In this document: one piece after another, positions 6,218 to 9,730 of the stretch
Numbering within the stretch: the stretch's first letter is position 1
How the letters are laid out: every line of letters starts with the position of its first letter
Assembly: GCA_014729565.1 (NCBI GenBank)
Contig: WJJR01000373.1
Location: 1-9,730, forward strand
Length of the DNA stretch: 9,730 nucleotides
Direction: 5' to 3'
DNA from: Candidatus Zixiibacteriota bacterium
GTDB taxonomy: Bacteria; Zixibacteria; MSB-5A5; WJJR01
The notes under the pieces: generated by a model
Seen by the model: the letters and a program-made list of their open reading frames with translations, nothing else
Databases searched by the model: none
Told to the model about the DNA's origin: nothing
Program-made: the position numbers and the translations under genes

Positions 6218-6388
6218 CAGGGAGTTCCGACGGCCGAATGCATCACTTCCCAATGATGGTGCGAGTTCATGAGAAACCGGCGAGGTGGTCCATGACGCAG
6301 CCCGTAAAGAGTGTGCATTTCATAACTTACAGGTGTATTATCGGTGGACCGGCGGCGTGAGAGGCCTCTGGTCCGGACTGGCTGATCG

Positions 6389-8011
6389 ATGAGTAAGACA
6401 CCCCAAACAGCATCTCCATCCCGGTCTCCGAAGTGGCCGGTGATCGTCGTCATTGCGGTGCTCGCCGCGACCTTTCTTGGATTCTTTGCGTACGCTTACT
6501 CTGCCAACGATGGCACTGCGGTCTTCGCCCTTGATGATCCGTACATCCACCTGGCGATGGCGCGTAATCTGGCGGAGCACGGTGTCTGGGGGGTAACTCC
6601 GGATGGGTTCACGGCCACCTCATCGGCGCCGCTGTACACACTCATCCTCGCCATTCTGTTTCTGATTACCGGACCGACGACATTCTGGTCATGGTTTCTG
6701 GCGGCAGCGGGGGGGATGGCTGTTGCCGCGCTGATTGGTTGGCGTTTGGCCGAGTGGTTTCCCAATCGCTGGATCGTCATCGTGGCGGGCCTCTGGGCAG
6801 CGGTTGTCGCCGGTGTGCCGGAATCGATGTTCACCGGGTTGGAGCATATGCTTCATGCGGTGTCGATGCTGATCGTAGCGCATCTCCTCAGTCGCTATGC
6901 CGGAGATCAACAGACCAATCGCAAGCACGACATCTATCTGCTGCTCGCCTTATTCGTGGCGGGTGGATTGCGGTATGAGAGTCTGTTCGCCGCGCCGTTT
7001 GTGTTTGGCTATGTGTTCTGGCAGGGGCGACGTAGCTTGGCCGTCCGGGCCGTGATCGCAGCGGTCATTCCGGCTGTTGTGATGGGAATCGTGCAGCTTG
7101 TGAATGGAGCGATGATTCTGCCGAATTCGCTCCTTGTCAAAGGGGTGGCCGGCCATGGTGGAGGCTTGGGTTATCTGCGACGTTTCCTGCTGCAGATTGA
7201 CTCGCCCTTTGTCTCGGTACTGCTGATTCTCGCTGCAGCGGGGCTGCTGTGGGCAGTGATTAACCGTCAGCGATTGCGCGATGATCCACGGGTGGCGGCT
7301 ACCGGTTTGTTCCTGACGGTTGTTCTCTTTCAGGCATTGTTTGCACAGCTTGAGCGTCGCTATGTGCCATATCTCGTGGCATTGGGCATCTGGGCGGTGA
7401 TCCCCTGGATTGGCGAGTGGGCGCAAGCCGTGCGGGACCGTCTCCGTGAGTCGAGCACGACATCGGGTTGGCGCCAGGCGGCGGTGTGGGCCGTGGTGTT
7501 GTGTCTCGGTGTGTTTCCCTTTGCCGACCGCATTAAGGAGTTGGACCGGCTTCCGGGTCTGGGGCATGACGTTTACCTGCAGCAGTACCAGGTGGCGCGC
7601 TTCTTTTCCAGTGAGTATTCCGGTCAGACGGTTGCGCTGAATGATATCGGCACCACGGCCTGGGCCGGTGAGAATCGTATTCTTGACTTATGGGGTCTGG
7701 GCGATGGCAAGATTGCCTGGAAACGGTTTCGCAACAGCTATACCACTGATGATATCCGTCAGGCGGCACGGCGTGCCGATGTTGCCGCTGCCGCTGTCTA
7801 TCTGCACTGGTTTGCGCCATACGGAGGGCTGCCGCCCGAGTGGACACTGGTGGGGGTTCTGCAACTGCCGCCGGGTGTGCAAACCAATGTGGCCGGGCCG
7901 CAGGTGATGTTCTACGCGCCGAGTGCGACCGAAGCGCGGATTCTCAGCCGCCGGTTGAAGGCGTTTGCCGCGACATTGCCCGAGGAAGCGATCTTTCAGG
8001 CTGCGATGTAA
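6389..8011 (+). CDS. Multi-pass membrane protein, GT-C (PMT/ArnT-like) glycosyltransferase fold likely
   Basis: This is a 540-residue integral inner-membrane protein. Residue 16 onward is a first membrane helix (WPVIVVIAVLAATFLGFF). It is followed by a periplasmic-side loop with ALDDPYIHLAMARNLAEHG (48-66), whose Asp49-Asp50 pair resembles the acidic catalytic motif in the first external loop of GT-C glycosyltransferases. Roughly eight to ten further hydrophobic segments follow (about 82-94, 101-117, 127-143, 155-168, 182-193, 200-210, 218-238, 274-291, 303-318, 325-341 and 364-377). The C-terminal 150 residues look soluble and contain VALNDIGTTAWAGENRILDLWGLGD (residues 415-439), a motif I associate with uncharacterised GT-C-type proteins. 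Such enzymes use lipid-linked sugars to modify lipids or proteins; donor and acceptor here are unknown. The ATG at 6389 has no obvious Shine-Dalgarno, so initiation may be weak or the leader short. The membrane call is sure; the enzymatic call is tentative. Confidence 0.8.
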   Translation: MSKTPQTASPSRSPKWPVIVVIAVLAATFLGFFAYAYSANDGTAVFALDDPYIHLAMARNLAEHGVWGVTPDGFTATSSAPLYTLILAILFLITGPTTFWSWFLAAAGGMAVAALIGWRLAEWFPNRWIVIVAGLWAAVVAGVPESMFTGLEHMLHAVSMLIVAHLLSRYAGDQQTNRKHDIYLLLALFVAGGLRYESLFAAPFVFGYVFWQGRRSLAVRAVIAAVIPAVVMGIVQLVNGAMILPNSLLVKGVAGHGGGLGYLRRFLLQIDSPFVSVLLILAAAGLLWAVINRQRLRDDPRVAATGLFLTVVLFQALFAQLERRYVPYLVALGIWAVIPWIGEWAQAVRDRLRESSTTSGWRQAAVWAVVLCLGVFPFADRIKELDRLPGLGHDVYLQQYQVARFFSSEYSGQTVALNDIGTTAWAGENRILDLWGLGDGKIAWKRFRNSYTTDDIRQAARRADVAAAAVYLHWFAPYGGLPPEWTLVGVLQLPPGVQTNVAGPQVMFYAPSATEARILSRRLKAFAATLPEEAIFQAAM

Positions 8012-8091
8012 CTGTCGTCCTATCCGATCACTCTGCCGAGCTGGGATTCGGTCTTGCTCACCCTCAAGGGCTCGGCGTCCCCGGGAGTGAG

Positions 8092-8138
8092 CCCACCCTA
8101 ATGAGTTATCTCCTTTGGAGATAACTCATTAGGGTGGG
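8092..8138. repeat. Perfect 22-bp inverted repeat with TTT loop
   Basis: The arm at 8092-8113 (starting CCCACCCTAATGAGTTATC) is the exact reverse complement of the arm at 8117-8138, with only TTT between. It lies 80 nt after the membrane-protein stop and upstream of the P5C dehydrogenase promoter region. It would form a very stable hairpin in RNA. No T-run follows, so it is not a classical terminator, though it may act as a 3'-end stabiliser. A miniature mobile or REP-like repeat is the other reading. Confidence 0.85.
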
Positions 8139-8147
8139 GCACCCCAC
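8134..8147. repeat. Alternative 6-bp hairpin overlapping the 22-bp repeat
   Basis: GTGGGG (8134-8139) and CCCCAC (8142-8147) pair around CA. This stem uses bases that also belong to the right arm of the 22-bp hairpin, so the two structures exclude each other in part. It may simply be the edge of the same repeat unit. Confidence 0.45.
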
Positions 8148-8175
8148 GCACTGTCAGAATTCACGCGCCGGTGTT

Positions 8176-8204
8176 TTGCTCCGGGCCGATTCGGTTCGTA
8201 TCAT
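8176..8204 (+). promoter_or_regulatory. Candidate promoter of the P5C dehydrogenase gene
   Basis: TTGCTC (8176-8181, matching the TTG of a -35 box) is followed after 17 nt by TATCAT (8199-8204, 5/6 match to a -10 box). Transcription would start near 8211, giving a leader of about 60 nt to the ATG at 8271. Judged by eye only. Confidence 0.35.
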
Positions 8205-8256
8205 CGAGAGTTGTTCGATGGGATGGATGGGACGAATGAGATCTGATGACACCATA

Positions 8257-8264
8257 GAGAGGGA
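8257..8264 (+). promoter_or_regulatory. Ribosome binding site of the P5C dehydrogenase gene
   Basis: GAGAGGGA ends 6 nt before the ATG at 8271. It supports that start, which also fits the ALDH4A1-type N-terminus (an EPVKSY-like block near residue 14). Confidence 0.6.
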
Positions 8265-8270
8265 CTTGAA

Positions 8271-9730
8271 ATGCTGAATGCTGTGATCAATGTACCGGAA
8301 CCGCGCAATGAACCGGTAAAATCGTACGCGCCGGGGACCCCGGAGCGCGACGCGCTGCAAAAGGAAATTAAAGCGCAGCGCAAAGAAGAGATCGAAATAC
8401 CGTTGATCATCGGCGGTGAGGAAGTGCGCAGCGGTGATCTGGGTGATTGTGTGATGCCGCATGAGCACAAGCATCTGCTCGGCAAATATCACAAAGCGTC
8501 ATCAAAACATGTCGAACAGGCGATTGCGGCGGCGCGTCAGGCGGCGCCGGCCTGGGCGGCGCTCGACTGGGAACAGCGGGCAGCGATCTTCCTGAAAGCG
8601 GCAGAGTTGTTGGCCGGTCCGCACCGTCAGATTGTCAACGCCGCCACGGTCAATGGGCAGAGCAAGACCGCGTTTCAGGCCGAGATCGATTCGGCGTGCG
8701 AATTGATCGATTTCTACCGCTTCAACTGTTACTACGCGCAGAAAGTGTACGAGGAGCAGCCGGGGTCGGCGCCGGGCATCTGGGATTATGTCGAGCACCG
8801 TCCGCTCGAAGGATTCGTCTTCGCAGTCACACCGTTCAATTTCACGTCGATTGCGGGCAACCTGGCGGTGGCGCCGGCGACGGTCGGCAACGTTGCGCTG
8901 TGGAAGCCGGCATCGAGTGCGGTGTACTCAGCATACTTCATCATGAAGCTGCTGATGGAAGCGGGATTGCCGCCGGGCGTGATCAATTTCGTGCCGGGGT
9001 CGGGGGCGCAAGTGGGCGATCCGGCGCTCAATTCGCCATACCTTGCCGGGATTCACTTCACCGGGTCGACCGGCACCTTCCAGCGCATGTGGAAGCAGGT
9101 CGGCAGCAACATCAGCAATTACAGAGCGTATCCGCGCATTGTCGGTGAGACCGGCGGTAAGGATTTCGTGTTTGCACATCCGTCGGCCGATGTCGACGCG
9201 CTCGTGACCGCATTGGTGCGCGGCTCGTTTGAATACCAGGGCCAGAAATGCTCGGCGGTGTCGCGCGCGTACATTCCCGAATCGTTGTGGCCGCGGGTGA
9301 AAGAACAGCTTATCGCAGAGATTAAAGACATCAAGATGGGCGATCCGTTCGATTTCAAAAACTTCATGAACGCGGTGATCGATAAGGCGGCGTTTGAGTC
9401 GATTCAATCGTACATCGATCACGCGAAAACGTCGCCCGATGCCGAGATTCTGATCGGTGGCAACTGCGATGATTCCAAGGGGTATTTCATCGAGCCGACG
9501 GTGGTGTTGACAACCAATCCGACCTTCAAGCTCATCTGCGAGGAAATCTTCGGGCCGGTGTTGACCGTGTTTGTGTATCCCGATCTGAAGCTCATTGAAA
9601 CACTACAGCAGTGCGATGAAGCGTCACCGTATGCGTTGACCGGTGCGGTCTTCTCGCAGGACCGTTACGCGGCGATGCAGATTCTGCGTGCGTTAACCGA
9701 CACGGCGGGCAATTTCTACATCAACGACAA
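8271..9730 (+). CDS. pruA: 1-pyrroline-5-carboxylate (L-glutamate gamma-semialdehyde) dehydrogenase, cut by right edge
   Basis: This enzyme oxidises glutamate semialdehyde (from P5C) to glutamate with NAD+, the second step of proline degradation, in the cytoplasm. The window holds 486 codons with no stop; the family is about 540 residues, so about 55 C-terminal residues are missing. It follows the ALDH4A1-like P5CDH type closely. It has the N-terminal EPVKSYAPGTPERDALQKE (14-32), AVTPFNFTSIAGNLA and ALWKPASSA of the NAD site, FTGSTGTF, GETGGKD with the general-base Glu293, and QGQKCSAVSRAYIP with the catalytic nucleophile Cys327. It ends in EEIFGPVLTVFVYP and AGNFYIND. The 34-residue Glu-Cys spacing equals that of human ALDH4A1 as I recall it. 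The ATG at 8271 has GAGAGGGA ending 6 nt upstream. No proline dehydrogenase gene is visible here. The identity is very sure; the symbol follows usage for this family. Confidence 0.95.
   Translation, partial: MLNAVINVPEPRNEPVKSYAPGTPERDALQKEIKAQRKEEIEIPLIIGGEEVRSGDLGDCVMPHEHKHLLGKYHKASSKHVEQAIAAARQAAPAWAALDWEQRAAIFLKAAELLAGPHRQIVNAATVNGQSKTAFQAEIDSACELIDFYRFNCYYAQKVYEEQPGSAPGIWDYVEHRPLEGFVFAVTPFNFTSIAGNLAVAPATVGNVALWKPASSAVYSAYFIMKLLMEAGLPPGVINFVPGSGAQVGDPALNSPYLAGIHFTGSTGTFQRMWKQVGSNISNYRAYPRIVGETGGKDFVFAHPSADVDALVTALVRGSFEYQGQKCSAVSRAYIPESLWPRVKEQLIAEIKDIKMGDPFDFKNFMNAVIDKAAFESIQSYIDHAKTSPDAEILIGGNCDDSKGYFIEPTVVLTTNPTFKLICEEIFGPVLTVFVYPDLKLIETLQQCDEASPYALTGAVFSQDRYAAMQILRALTDTAGNFYIND

Larger units (their letters stand above)
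5966..6388. other. Divergent intergenic region between selD and the membrane-protein gene
   Basis: This 423-nt spacer lies between two genes pointing away from each other. It holds an AT-rich core (about 6138-6160), a 7-bp inverted repeat (6131-6137 with 6173-6179), a perfect 18-bp hairpin (6180-6217), a candidate selD promoter on the minus strand, and a weak TATTAT element at 6336-6341 that might serve the plus-strand gene. I looked for a selenocysteine tRNA (selC) here and saw none. No convincing small gene is visible. Confidence 0.6.

Noticed and set aside
5966..6388. Selenocysteine tRNA gene (selC) next to selD
   Set aside because: No cloverleaf with a TCA anticodon or long variable arm was found on either strand by eye.
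1..9730. CRISPR array, prophage, insertion sequence or other mobile system
   Set aside because: No regularly spaced direct repeats, transposase, integrase or phage-type genes were seen. The palindromes are short and have no associated gene.

Overview
This window reads as part of a moderately GC-rich bacterial chromosome (roughly high-fifties percent GC, judged by eye), probably from an uncultivated lineage known from metagenomes. There is no rRNA or other decisive phylogenetic marker. A P5C dehydrogenase of the type shared by Bacteroidetes-like bacteria, fungi and animals, plus intergenic spacers full of dispersed-looking palindromes, hint at an FCB-group organism such as Zixibacteria. That placement is an inference and is weak.

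Layout. Positions 2-454 (+) hold the C-terminal part of an ABC-2 type permease cut by the left edge. A gene-free spacer with one 11-bp hairpin follows. Positions 780 to 5965 are four consecutive minus-strand genes, read right to left: selD (selenide, water dikinase), a DUF1015 protein, a MoxR/ChlI-like AAA+ ATPase, and a von Willebrand factor A (VWA) protein. Spacing of 57-97 nt makes one transcript plausible but not proven. A 423-nt divergent intergenic region (5966-6388) carries a perfect 18-bp hairpin and a possible selD promoter. On the plus strand come a multi-pass GT-C-like membrane protein (6389-8011), a spacer with a perfect 22-bp hairpin, and a P5C dehydrogenase (8271-end, cut by the right edge).

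Main result. The selD gene is itself a selenoprotein gene. The conserved SelD N-terminus lies upstream of the first uninterrupted reading frame, joined to it through an in-frame UGA at 5905-5903, exactly at the catalytic Cys/Sec position (Gly-Gly-Sec-Ala-Gly-Lys). A compact hairpin with a GGU loop 17 nt after the UGA fits the bacterial SECIS model. The cell therefore probably both makes selenophosphate and decodes UGA as selenocysteine, and SelD depends on its own product. Conventional gene calling would truncate this gene to a GTG at 5884 and lose the active site.

Second result. The DUF1015 gene has about 48 conserved-looking N-terminal codons and a good ribosome binding site upstream of its first ATG/GTG/TTG codon, but no canonical start codon among them. 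This is either non-canonical initiation or a base error.

The MoxR-VWA pair is a recognisable AAA+/VWA chaperone-type module of unknown client. I see no CRISPR array, tRNA, rRNA, insertion sequence or phage gene, and no clear evidence for a wholly new multi-gene system.
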